Part shown: positions 1 through 7,365 of the stretch, piece after piece
Layout: each line of letters opens with the position of its first letter
Numbering within the stretch: position 1 is the first letter of the stretch
DNA from: Planctomyces sp. SH-PL62
Lineage (GTDB): Bacteria; Planctomycetota; Planctomycetia; Planctomycetales; Planctomycetaceae
Direction: 5' to 3'
NCBI GenBank assembly: GCA_945905295.1
Contig: CAMDPX010000029.1
Span: 1-45,565 of the forward strand
Length of the DNA: 45,565 nt
Notes under the pieces: generated by a model
What the model was told of the DNA's origin: nothing
The model's input: the letters and a program-made list of their open reading frames with translations, nothing else
Database searches by the model: none
Made by a program: the position numbers and the translations under genes

Positions 1-8
1 TGCGGTGT

Positions 9-32
9 AACCGGGGCTAGCGCCGCGCGGCT
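9..32. repeat. Repeat family D, right half only
   Basis: This half palindrome (AACCGGGGCTAGCGCC then GCGCGGCT) matches the right arm of the complete copy at 42849-42907 with one visible difference. Its left arm would lie in or before the first eight bases, so it is cut by the window edge or is a genuine half copy. Between it and the first gene, up to position 222, I see no convincing coding region. Confidence 0.6.
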
Positions 33-233
33 AATTGTCGGGATGCGTCTGAGGCGCAGCCTCGTGAGTGACCATTCGGTTTTGATTTCAATCGTGAGAT
101 TTGAAAAACGGTATCACGGCTCTCAGCGATCGGCTTTCGGCCGGAGGGGATGCTTGCGAGCTTGCTCTTCGCAGTGGCGGCATCCCATCATGCCGTCTCC
201 AACCCGGATTTCTAATCCATGCGGAGGTCATTC

Positions 234-1670
234 ATGAGACGGTCGAATCTGTTCGGACTCTGTTTGCTGGTCCTCGTTTTAGCGGCAATTTCTCCAGTCA
301 ACGCCGCGGAAGTCTGGTCGCGGTTCCGAGGCGAGGGGGGATCGGGACGAGCGGCGGCCGGATCGAAGCTGCCGACGGAGATCGGGCCGGACAAGCACGT
401 CGTCTGGAAGATCGACTTGGCTCCGGGCCATTCATCGCCGGTGGTCATCGGCGATCGGATTTACGTGACCGCCGAGAAGGACAAGCAATTGGTGACGATC
501 GCGCTGGACCGCGCGACCGGCAAGACGTTGTGGGAGAAGGTTGCTCCGCACGAGAAGCTCGAAGCGGTGCATGGCATCGGCAGTCATGCTCAGTGCAGTC
601 CGTCGGCGGACGATGAGCGCGTGGTCGCGCTGTTCGGCAGTTGCGGGCTGTTCTGCTACGACCGCGATGGGAAAGAACTGTGGAAAGTCCCGATGGGACC
701 GTTCAAGAACGAGTTCGGAGCGGGGAGCTCGCCACAGATCGTGGACGACCGCGTCATCGTGTGTCAGGACCACGACACCGATTCATTCCTCGCCGCGTAC
801 GACAAGCGGAATGGCTCAGTCCTCTGGCGGACGGATCGGGCGGAGTTTCCTCGCAACTATTGCACGCCGCTGGTTTGGACGGTGAATGGCAAAAAGCAAA
901 TCGTCGTGGCCGCGACGCTGCGGGTCATCGGCTACGACTTCGAGACCGGCAAAGAACTGTGGACAGTGCGCGGCATCTCGCGGATGGTGTCGCTTAGTCC
1001 GTTCCTGACCGAGTCGGGCACGCTGATCACCGGCGGCTGGGCAGCCGGTGGGGACGAGACGGAACGCATCTCGGTGCAGCCGTTCTCGGTCATCAAAAAA
1101 GACCTCGATAAGAACGGCAACGGCACGCTCGAAGAGAACGAGCTTCCCAAAGGGGACATCAAGCAACGCTTCCCGCAGGTGGATCGCAACAAAGACGGCT
1201 CGCTGACCGAAGCGGAATACGAATACTTCCGCACGCTGTTCGAGCAGGGGCAGAACTCGATCGTCGCGATCAAACCGGGGGCGCAGGGTGAGGCGACCGA
1301 AACACACTTGCTGTGGAAGCAACGCAAGCTCGTGCCGTTCTGCTCGTCGCCGGTCGCGGTTGAGGACTTCGTCTTCACGATTAAGGACGGTGGCATCTTC
1401 GCGTGTCTCGACCTGAAGAACGGCAAGCACATCAAACAAGGCCGAGCGTCCGGGACCGACGACTACTACAGCTCACCGGTGGTTGCGGACGGCAAACTGT
1501 TTCTGATTGACGAGGAAGGCCGACTCACGATCCTCAGCGCCGACCCCGAATGCCGCACGCTGCATACGGCCGATTTCGGCGAGAAAGCGTTCGCGACCCC
1601 AGCCATTGTCGGCAACCGGCTCTACCTGCGGACCAACGGTCATCTGTATTGCTTCGGCGAGACAAAGTAG
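234..1670 (+). CDS. Secreted PQQ-type beta-propeller protein with an EF-hand insertion
   Basis: The 478-residue protein starts with a signal peptide (MRRSNLFGLCLLVLVLAA, cleavage probably after VNA). The rest reads as a PQQ-like beta-propeller, with blades carrying patterns such as ALDRATGKTLWEKV, YDKRNGSVLWRT and YDFETGKELWTV. Near residues 280-330 there are two EF-hand calcium loops in tandem (DKNGNGTLEENEL and DRNKDGSLTEAEY) between blades. I chose ATG 234 over the in-frame ATG 219 because GGAGG at 223-227 lies six bases upstream of 234. The family is common in planctomycetes, where such proteins are thought to work outside the cytoplasm. Substrate and cofactor are unknown. No operon partner is visible: the next gene is on the other strand behind a repeat-rich gap. 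Confidence 0.85.
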   Translation: MRRSNLFGLCLLVLVLAAISPVNAAEVWSRFRGEGGSGRAAAGSKLPTEIGPDKHVVWKIDLAPGHSSPVVIGDRIYVTAEKDKQLVTIALDRATGKTLWEKVAPHEKLEAVHGIGSHAQCSPSADDERVVALFGSCGLFCYDRDGKELWKVPMGPFKNEFGAGSSPQIVDDRVIVCQDHDTDSFLAAYDKRNGSVLWRTDRAEFPRNYCTPLVWTVNGKKQIVVAATLRVIGYDFETGKELWTVRGISRMVSLSPFLTESGTLITGGWAAGGDETERISVQPFSVIKKDLDKNGNGTLEENELPKGDIKQRFPQVDRNKDGSLTEAEYEYFRTLFEQGQNSIVAIKPGAQGEATETHLLWKQRKLVPFCSSPVAVEDFVFTIKDGGIFACLDLKNGKHIKQGRASGTDDYYSSPVVADGKLFLIDEEGRLTILSADPECRTLHTADFGEKAFATPAIVGNRLYLRTNGHLYCFGETK

Positions 1671-1700
1671 ACCGGTCACTCCGAGGCTGTGAACTTTTTG

Positions 1701-1763
1701 GTAGCTGAAGTCGCCAGACTTCAGAATTCGCCGAGAAAACTGAACTCTGGCGAGTTCAGCTAC
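1701..1763. repeat. Repeat family E, copy 1 (hairpin)
   Basis: Imperfect inverted repeat with outer arms GTAGCTGAA...TTCAGCTAC and inner motifs TCGCCAGA / TCTGGCGA. Related copies lie at 29284-29344 and 41730-41794. It sits 30 bases after the propeller gene, so it could act as a terminator-like hairpin, but it has no T-tract. Confidence 0.75.
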
Positions 1764-1813
1764 CAATTCTTTCACAGGCTCTCCGTGACCGGAACGTTCG
1801 TGTCACGGAGAGA

Positions 1814-1904
1814 CTGTGAAGTTTTCGTGGAGCACGTTTTCAACGTGCTCGAAAATAGGCAGATTGGGCACGTTGAAAACGTGCCCCACGTCATTTATTC
1901 ACAG
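1814..1904. repeat. Repeat family A, copy 1 (91-bp composite form)
   Basis: Two short palindromes built on GCACGTTTTCAACGTGC lie side by side, bounded by CTGTGAA and TTCACAG. The whole 91 bp is repeated in inverted orientation at 20396-20486 with two differences by eye. Shorter family A copies occur inside the polyketide synthase and histidine kinase genes. The 1671-2089 gap holds families E and A and a further inverted repeat; I see no gene in it. Confidence 0.85.
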
Positions 1905-1983
1905 CCTTGGAGAGGCTCGTCGACTCTCGGCGTGCCCGCTTAGGTGACGAGGATAAATGAGTTCGCGTTTTTGCACCGACAAC

Positions 1984-2054
1984 CTCTGCGCTCTTCGCTC
2001 CTCTGCGGTGCAAGATCGCAGTCATTGCACCGCAGAGGAGCGAAGAGCGCAGAG
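1984..2054. repeat. Perfect 29-bp inverted repeat with 13-base loop
   Basis: The left arm 1984-2012 (starting CTCTGCGCTCTTCGCTCC) is the exact reverse complement of 2026-2054. It lies between the convergent 3' ends of the propeller gene and grpE. There it could end transcription from both sides, although no T-run follows on the plus strand. I saw no second copy in the window. Confidence 0.8.
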
Positions 2055-2089
2055 AAATACAAAACACGAAGTTGTTTCTCCTCGTCCCC

Positions 2090-2641
2090 TTAGCTCGGTG
2101 CCGACACGATGACTTTGCTCGGCCGCACGACGCGGTCGTGCAGGACGTAGCCGCGTTCGACTTCCATCAGCACCGTCATCGGCGGATGGTCCGCGCTGGG
2201 CATCTGCGTGATCGCTTCGTGCAGGTTCGGATCGAACGGCTGGCCGACACTGGCAATCGCTTTCGCATCATTGCGGGCGAGGATCTCTTCGAACTGCTTG
2301 AGCGTCATCTCGACCCCCTTGGTCAGGTCTTCGAGCTTGCCCCCCTTTTGTGCCGCTTCCAGCGACCGCCGCAGGTTGTCGAGCCCCGGCAGGATGTCGC
2401 GGATCACCGGCAGTGCGGAGTATTTCGCGGCCTGCTCGGCTTCGCGCTGTTGGCGTTTGCGGAAATTCTCGAACTCCGCTTGGACACGTTTCCAACTCGC
2501 GAAGAATTGGTCTCGTTCGTTTTGCAGGGCCGAGAAGACGGCATCGGCCGAGTCGTTGGAAGCGACTGCTTCCGCCACGGCGGCAGCGACGTCTTCAGGA
2601 TTGGATTCCGCGTTCGTTGGCATTTGATTTTCGTCAGGCAT
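2090..2641 (-). CDS. grpE: GrpE nucleotide exchange factor
   Basis: GrpE is the cytoplasmic exchange factor that releases ADP from DnaK. The 183-residue protein has the family layout. A variable acidic N-terminus (about residues 1-35) is followed by a long helix with FFASWKRVQAEFENFRKR, then LPVIRDILPGLDNLRRSLE, and a C-terminal beta domain with the signature FDPNLHEAI and VERGYVLHDRVVRPSKVIV. An internal Met at residue 7 is an alternative start. The gene follows dnaJ on the same strand after about 160 bases, so co-transcription is likely, but no dnaK is in the window. The dnaJ-grpE spacer contains a small CTCTCCC/GGGAGAG hairpin (2666-2684) and GTAGCCC/GGGCTAC arms (2740-2808), which look like further repeat debris. 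Confidence 0.95.
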   Translation of the reverse strand: MPDENQMPTNAESNPEDVAAAVAEAVASNDSADAVFSALQNERDQFFASWKRVQAEFENFRKRQQREAEQAAKYSALPVIRDILPGLDNLRRSLEAAQKGGKLEDLTKGVEMTLKQFEEILARNDAKAIASVGQPFDPNLHEAITQMPSADHPPMTVLMEVERGYVLHDRVVRPSKVIVSAPS

Positions 2642-2804
2642 GATTTTGGTTTTGACGGTCCGGTTCTCTCCCCCTTTGGGAGAGGATCAGGATGAGGGGA
2701 AAAACTGAGTTTGATGATGTCCGTGAATGTCGCATCTTTGTAGCCCGCCCCTTGTGGGTCGGTCGATCCATCCACACGAATCATCCAGGCCGCCGCGGCC
2801 TGGG

Positions 2805-3947
2805 CTACGCATTCTCTCCAGTGAACCAGTCTTTGACTTTATCGAAGAATGACGAACGATGCTGGCTGACGTTGGCTTGTTCGAGTTCGGCCAGCTTCAA
2901 CAACAACTCGCGTTGTTCGTCGGAGACTTTCTTGGGAACTTCAATGTGGACCTCGACGAGCAGGTCGCCCGCCCGGCCGCCGCGTGGGTCGGGCATACCT
3001 CCGCCGCGAATCCGAAAGACTTCGCCGGAGTGTGTACCGGGCGGAATGTCTTGCGGTTGCTTCCCGTCGAGCGTCGGGACTTCGATGTCTGCTCCGAGCG
3101 CCGCTTGCGAGTAGGTGATCGGCACATGACAGATCAGGTCTTGTCCGTCGCGCTCGAAGAGGTTGTGTTCTTTGACGTTGATCTCCACATACAGATCTCC
3201 ACGCGGTCCGCCGTTGAGTCCCGGTTCCCCTTCGCCACGCAGGCAGAGCGACATGCCGGTATCGACTCCTGGTGGAATGCGAGCATCCAGTCGCACCTTT
3301 TCGAGCGTGCGGCCGGAGCCACTGCAATCGGCGCACTTGTCGCGGACGATCTTCCCTTCGCCTCGGCAGGCGGGACAGGTCGTTTGGATGCGGAAGAAGC
3401 CTTGCGACTGCACGACTTGGCCTTGTCCGTTGCAGTAATCGCACTTCGCGGCCGTCGATCCCGCCTTGGCTCCGGAGCCGTGGCAGGTGCCGCAGAGCTC
3501 TCGGCGTTTGATCTCGATCTCGCGTGAGCAACCTTTGGCCGCTTCGAGCAGATCAATCGTCAATGACGCCTTGAGGTGGTCTCCTTGAGTCGGTCGCGGC
3601 CCGCCGCCGCGCCGACGGCCCCCGCCGAAGCCAAAGCCCTCGAACAGATCGCCGAACATCTCGAAGATGTCGCCGACGTCTTGGAACCCGCCGCCTGCGT
3701 GGCCGGCTCCTTTGACGCCGTCGTGGCCGAAGCGGTCGTAGCGCGCCCGCTTGTCGGACTCGCTGAGCACTTCAAACGCCTCGGCCGCTTCCTTGAAGCG
3801 GCCAATGGCGGACTCGTCACCCGGATTGCGGTCCGGGTGATTGGCCAAGGCCAGCTTCTTGTAAGCCTTCTTGATTTCATCCGAGCTCGAGTCCTTTTTG
3901 ACGCCGAGCACTTCGTAGTAGTCACGTTTGGCAGCCATCGTGGGCAT
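2805..3947 (-). CDS. dnaJ: Chaperone DnaJ
   Basis: DnaJ is the Hsp40 co-chaperone that stimulates DnaK ATPase. The 380-residue protein shows all parts of a type I DnaJ: a J domain (RDYYEVLGV, HPD in ANHPDRNPGD), a glycine-rich stretch (AGGGFQD..GFGFGGGRRRGGG), four zinc-binding CxxCxGxG repeats (CGTCHGSG, CDYCNGQG, CPACRGEG, CADCSGSG), and a C-terminal substrate-binding domain. The start is uncertain between MPTMAAKRDYY (3947) and MAAKRDYY (3938); neither has a strong ribosome-binding site. The length is normal. The stop codon at 2805 falls within the GGGCTAC arm of a spacer repeat. Confidence 0.97.
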   Translation of the reverse strand: MPTMAAKRDYYEVLGVKKDSSSDEIKKAYKKLALANHPDRNPGDESAIGRFKEAAEAFEVLSESDKRARYDRFGHDGVKGAGHAGGGFQDVGDIFEMFGDLFEGFGFGGGRRRGGGPRPTQGDHLKASLTIDLLEAAKGCSREIEIKRRELCGTCHGSGAKAGSTAAKCDYCNGQGQVVQSQGFFRIQTTCPACRGEGKIVRDKCADCSGSGRTLEKVRLDARIPPGVDTGMSLCLRGEGEPGLNGGPRGDLYVEINVKEHNLFERDGQDLICHVPITYSQAALGADIEVPTLDGKQPQDIPPGTHSGEVFRIRGGGMPDPRGGRAGDLLVEVHIEVPKKVSDEQRELLLKLAELEQANVSQHRSSFFDKVKDWFTGENA

Positions 3948-4579
3948 GATGATTTCTAAGGACGAATTCCGAAACCCGAATGACGAAAGAAATTTTTTGT
4001 CGGCCGAAATCCGAAAGGTGTGTCCGGTCAGGTGAGTTTGGAGACGTGTTCGTCGTTCAACAGTTTCTCGTCTCGGAATTCAATCGCTGACGAACTCGAA
4101 TGGCTTGCATGGCAACTTCTCCAGGAATTCAGGCGTGGATCAGTCCGCATCGTGCGGAGGTCTGTGAGGAATGTCGAATGGCAATCTTTCGACGAAGCAC
4201 GATGTGACACGTCTAACCGTTAATAGCATCGGCAATTCGCGCCAAGCGTCAAGCATCACCTCGCGGTCCATAATGGCAGTGGAGTCGTCGCGAGCGGATC
4301 GGTTCCCTTGTCGAAAGCGGTCGTATTGATGGTCGTGCTCATGGTCTTGGCCTCGTGAAAACGTGTTGGGCCGAGTTTAGCCGAAACGCCGGCATTGGAC
4401 GACGAGCATTGGCAATGGTGGTGCCGGAATTCCGAAGCTGGCGTCGGTCTCCGTCGCGATCCGCGGAGCGAAAGACCTCAAACAGACGTTCCGCCGGCTG
4501 GAGGAGCCGTCGAAATTGTGACCTCGCCGCGCTATTGTGAATCGCTTAGACCTTGGCCGAAGTGAAGGAGCGAGTGTCG
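3948..4579. other. Gap of about 630 bases with no convincing gene
   Basis: Two opposed short frames (4020-4223 plus and 4028-4210 minus) overlap each other and resemble no family I know. A 28-codon minus-strand frame at 4256-4342 has a weak GAGG upstream and is equally unsupported. I see none of the window's repeat families here. The stretch probably holds the divergent promoters of dnaJ (minus) and the M20 gene (plus), but I cannot place -35/-10 boxes with confidence. Confidence 0.5.
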
Positions 4580-5800
4580 ATGATGTTGCATTGGCTTGAA
4601 CAACGCCGTGAGGAACTGTTGCGGTTTGCTGGCGAGTTGGTCGCGGCGCCCAGTCCGAACTTGCCGGGCGACGAGCGGGCGGTCGTCGCGGTGATCCTGG
4701 CCGAGATGGAACGGCTGGGGCTCGCCGGGGCCGAGATCGCTGCGAAGGAACCACATCGGCCGAATGTGATCTTCCGGTTGCCCGGCCAGCAGTCGGGACC
4801 GGTGCTCATGCTGTGCGGGCACAGCGATACGAAGCCGGTGGGTGAAGCGACTCAGTGGCGGACAGACCCATTTCAACCAGTCATCCGCGACGGCAAGTTA
4901 TTCGGCCTGGGCTCGACCGACATGAAGGGGGCCGTCGCGGCGATGATCTATGCAACCGCCGCTCTCAAGCACTGCGAGACCCCTTTGATCGGAGACGTGT
5001 TGCTCGTGATCAACGCGGACGAAGAACGCTCGACGCGGTTCGGCTCCGAGTTTCTCTCGACGGAATACGGTCTCCGCGCGGACGTGGCGCTGCTGGGCGA
5101 ACCGTCTGGCATCGACGGGCCGGAGTTTGAGTTTCTGCATCTGCTGTCTCGCGGCATTTCGTGCTTCAAGATTCGAGTCCACGGAACGCAGATGCACAGC
5201 AGCCTGACGGACCGGCTCCCTTCGATCAACGCGAACGTTCAACTGGCCGAGGTGCTCGCGCGGATGAGTCGTGAACTACGACTCACTTTCGTCCCGCACG
5301 CCTTGTGTTCGGCACCGACCGTCAACCTCGGTGTCAGAATCGAAGGGGGCGTCGGCTACGGCGTCTGTCCGGGATTGGCTGAGTTCCAATCGGACATCCG
5401 CACGTTGCCGGGGATGACGCGACAGCAACTCCAAGCCGATTTGGAACGCTGCTTGGACGCGATCCGCCGAGACAATCCCAAGCTGCGCGTCGAACTGGAA
5501 TTCGAGCAACCTCCATTGGACTGGACTCCGCCGACGGAAGTGTCGGCCGAGCATCCTTTGGTCGCCGCGATACTCGGCGCTGCCGAACAAGTACTGGGCT
5601 GGCGTCCGAAGTTGAGCGCGTTCCCCGGCGGCACCGACGCCTCGAAGTTCCAAGGCGTGGCGGGCATTCCCACGATCCCCAGCTTCGGCCCGGGCTGGTT
5701 GAATCTCGCTCACGGACCGAACGAGTGCGTGAGTGTCGAGGCAATCGTCCAAGCCGCGAAGATGTATGCACTCGCAGCGCAATCTTATTTGAGCGAATAG
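4580..5800 (+). CDS. M20-family zinc peptidase/deacylase (ArgE/DapE/CPG2-like)
   Basis: A metal-dependent amidohydrolase of 406 residues. The metal and catalytic motifs of clan MH are present: GHSDTKPVG with His81 and Asp83, GLGSTDMKG with Asp114, the catalytic/bridging pair NADEE (Glu148-Glu149), and LGEPSG. The lid/dimerisation domain lies about residues 190-300, and late motifs FPGGTDASKF and PSFGPG complete the site. ATG 4580 is preferred because GAAGGAG at 4564-4570 sits nine bases upstream; an upstream frame opening at 4553 would put the SD inside the gene. Members deacylate N-acetyl-ornithine, succinyl-diaminopimelate or other amino-acid conjugates. No amino-acid biosynthesis neighbours help choose, so the substrate is unassigned. 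Confidence 0.88.
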   Translation: MMLHWLEQRREELLRFAGELVAAPSPNLPGDERAVVAVILAEMERLGLAGAEIAAKEPHRPNVIFRLPGQQSGPVLMLCGHSDTKPVGEATQWRTDPFQPVIRDGKLFGLGSTDMKGAVAAMIYATAALKHCETPLIGDVLLVINADEERSTRFGSEFLSTEYGLRADVALLGEPSGIDGPEFEFLHLLSRGISCFKIRVHGTQMHSSLTDRLPSINANVQLAEVLARMSRELRLTFVPHALCSAPTVNLGVRIEGGVGYGVCPGLAEFQSDIRTLPGMTRQQLQADLERCLDAIRRDNPKLRVELEFEQPPLDWTPPTEVSAEHPLVAAILGAAEQVLGWRPKLSAFPGGTDASKFQGVAGIPTIPSFGPGWLNLAHGPNECVSVEAIVQAAKMYALAAQSYLSE

Positions 5801-5941
5801 CGGAGTTGCGCTTGATTCCAAGGGACAACTTCTGCCGTTCGCCTTAGTCCCGGCCCGGCCCTTGTGGCGGAGATGTTCCCAGAATCAAATCCGCCGCCTC
5901 GATCGGTGTTGTCCCCACGAGTCTCTCACGAGCCACGATTC

Positions 5942-6460
5942 ATGCAGACGTTGATTGAAGCCAACGAGATTCAAAAAGTGGTCGCGGACTTGGGGAGGCG
6001 GATCGCCGCCGAATATCAGGGGGAACCTCTGACGGTGCTGGGAGTGCTCACGGGGAGCATCGTCTTTCTGGCGGACCTGATTCGAACCATTGACTTGCCG
6101 CTGCGAGTCGGCTTGATTCAAGCCTCCAGCTATCGTGGGGCGACGACTCTGCCGCTCGAACTGCGGATCAACGATTCGCTGGTGCCGGACATTCGCGACC
6201 GCGCGGTCCTGCTGGTGGACGACATCTTCGACACCGGCAATACGATGGCGGCACTGATCGACACGATCCGCCGCAGTTCGCCACGCAGCGTCCGTTCGGC
6301 CGTGCTGTTGTGGAAGACCGGTAAGGCCAAAGTTCCCATTCAACCCGACTACCACTGCTTCCCGATTCCCGATCGGTTCGTGGTCGGCTATGGTCTGGAC
6401 TACAACGACGACTACCGGCATCTGCCCTACATTGCGGCGCTGGAGCCGAAAGACTTGTGA
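5942..6460 (+). CDS. hpt: Hypoxanthine phosphoribosyltransferase
   Basis: Purine salvage enzyme that joins hypoxanthine or guanine to PRPP. The PRPP-binding motif is clear around residues 88-101 (VLLVDDIFDTGNTM), as is the early loop LTGSIVFLADLIR. The C-terminal motif FVVGYGLDYNDDYRHLPYI is typical of bacterial HPRTs. From ATG 5942 (MQTLIEANEIQ) the protein is 172 residues, the usual family length. A GTG at 5864 would add 26 residues with no family likeness, so I rejected it. The next gene starts 32 bases downstream on the same strand, so the two may share a transcript. Confidence 0.93.
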   Translation: MQTLIEANEIQKVVADLGRRIAAEYQGEPLTVLGVLTGSIVFLADLIRTIDLPLRVGLIQASSYRGATTLPLELRINDSLVPDIRDRAVLLVDDIFDTGNTMAALIDTIRRSSPRSVRSAVLLWKTGKAKVPIQPDYHCFPIPDRFVVGYGLDYNDDYRHLPYIAALEPKDL

Positions 6461-6492
6461 AGTTCTATTCCTTCCATTCGAAAGGTCGCGTC

Positions 6493-7248
6493 ATGACACA
6501 GCTCTCGCGTCGCGAGTTCACTCAAGCCACGTTGGGATCGTTGCTGGGCTATTCGCTGCTGGAAACGATCTTCCGGCAGGACGCCTTCGCGGATGAGGTC
6601 AAGCCGCTCGCGATTGAGTGGCTCAAACAGGTCAACTCGCTGGCGGCTGACGTGCGCGATCAAAAGCTCAAGCAGGTCGAGTGGCAGAAGCAGATCGAGG
6701 CCCTGTTTCAAAAGATCGACCCGGCCGACGTCCTGCCGTTGATCGACTTCGATGCGCTCACCAAGGACTTGAAGATCGTGGACAACGGAGCCAGCAGCCT
6801 GCGTCCCAAGTTTCCGAAAGTCGAAGGACTGCCAACCGAGTACGTGTTTGGCCGGCAAATTTTCGCGCTGAAGAAAGGCCGCTCGGTCGTGCCGCACGGG
6901 CACGACAACATGGCCACGGCGTTCCTGATCCTGAAAGGGGACTTCCACGGCCGGCTGTACGACCGCGTCAAAGACGAGAAGTCGCACATCCTCATCAAGC
7001 CGACCGCCGACCGTGAGTTTCACCGCGGCGAGGCCTCGTCGATCTCGGACGACAAGGACAACGTCCACTGGTTTCAGGCAAAGTCCGAGACGGCATTCAT
7101 CTTCAACATTCATGTGCTCAACGTCCGTCCGGGCAAAGGCGAGGCGACCGGTCGCGTGTACCTCGATCCAAACGGCGAGAAGCTGGCCGACGGCTTAATC
7201 CGCGCGAAGCGACTGGAGTACAAGCAGGCTCACGAGATCTACGGCTAA
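6493..7248 (+). CDS. Tat-exported cupin-like protein
   Basis: The 251-residue protein opens with a twin-arginine signal (SRREFTQATLGSLLGYSLL), so it is probably exported folded. A helical, lysine/glutamine-rich segment (about 45-75) comes first. The C-terminal half resembles a cupin barrel: VVPHGHDNMATAFLILKGDFHGRLYD fits the first cupin motif with HGH as likely metal ligands, and DNVHWFQA fits the second. Start ATG 6493 was chosen because it puts the Tat motif at the usual distance; the frame extends upstream to 6457 without benefit. Metal and substrate cannot be read from sequence. It follows hpt by 32 bases and ends just before a family B repeat. Confidence 0.65.
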   Translation: MTQLSRREFTQATLGSLLGYSLLETIFRQDAFADEVKPLAIEWLKQVNSLAADVRDQKLKQVEWQKQIEALFQKIDPADVLPLIDFDALTKDLKIVDNGASSLRPKFPKVEGLPTEYVFGRQIFALKKGRSVVPHGHDNMATAFLILKGDFHGRLYDRVKDEKSHILIKPTADREFHRGEASSISDDKDNVHWFQAKSETAFIFNIHVLNVRPGKGEATGRVYLDPNGEKLADGLIRAKRLEYKQAHEIYG

Positions 7249-7274
7249 CGGGAATCGCTCGGTGAAACCGCGAA

Positions 7275-7362
7275 GGGGTCGGGAGTCTTTTTCAGGTCGG
7301 CCCGCAACCTGACGACCATTCTGAAGTCCGATGCGGCCGACCTGAAAAAGACTCCCGACCCC
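7275..7362. repeat. Repeat family B, copy 1 (88 bp, intergenic)
   Basis: A perfect 28-bp inverted repeat (arms 7275-7302 and 7335-7362, starting GGGGTCGGGAGTCTTTTTC) with a 32-base centre. The same 88-bp unit, with conserved arms and a variable centre, occurs three times in frame inside the polyketide synthase gene (22858-22945, 23772-23859, 27238-27325). This is the only intergenic copy seen. It lies between convergent genes. Confidence 0.92.
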
Positions 7363-7365
7363 GAA

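Noticed and set aside
2072-2695. Long plus-strand frames opposite grpE, dnaJ, uvrB and the PKS
   Set aside because: These are shadows of high-GC genes: Arg/His-rich, without motifs, and fully antisense to well-supported coding regions.
4028-4210. Short frame MSHRASSKDCHSTFL...
   Set aside because: No ribosome site, no family likeness, and an equally long frame lies on the opposite strand.
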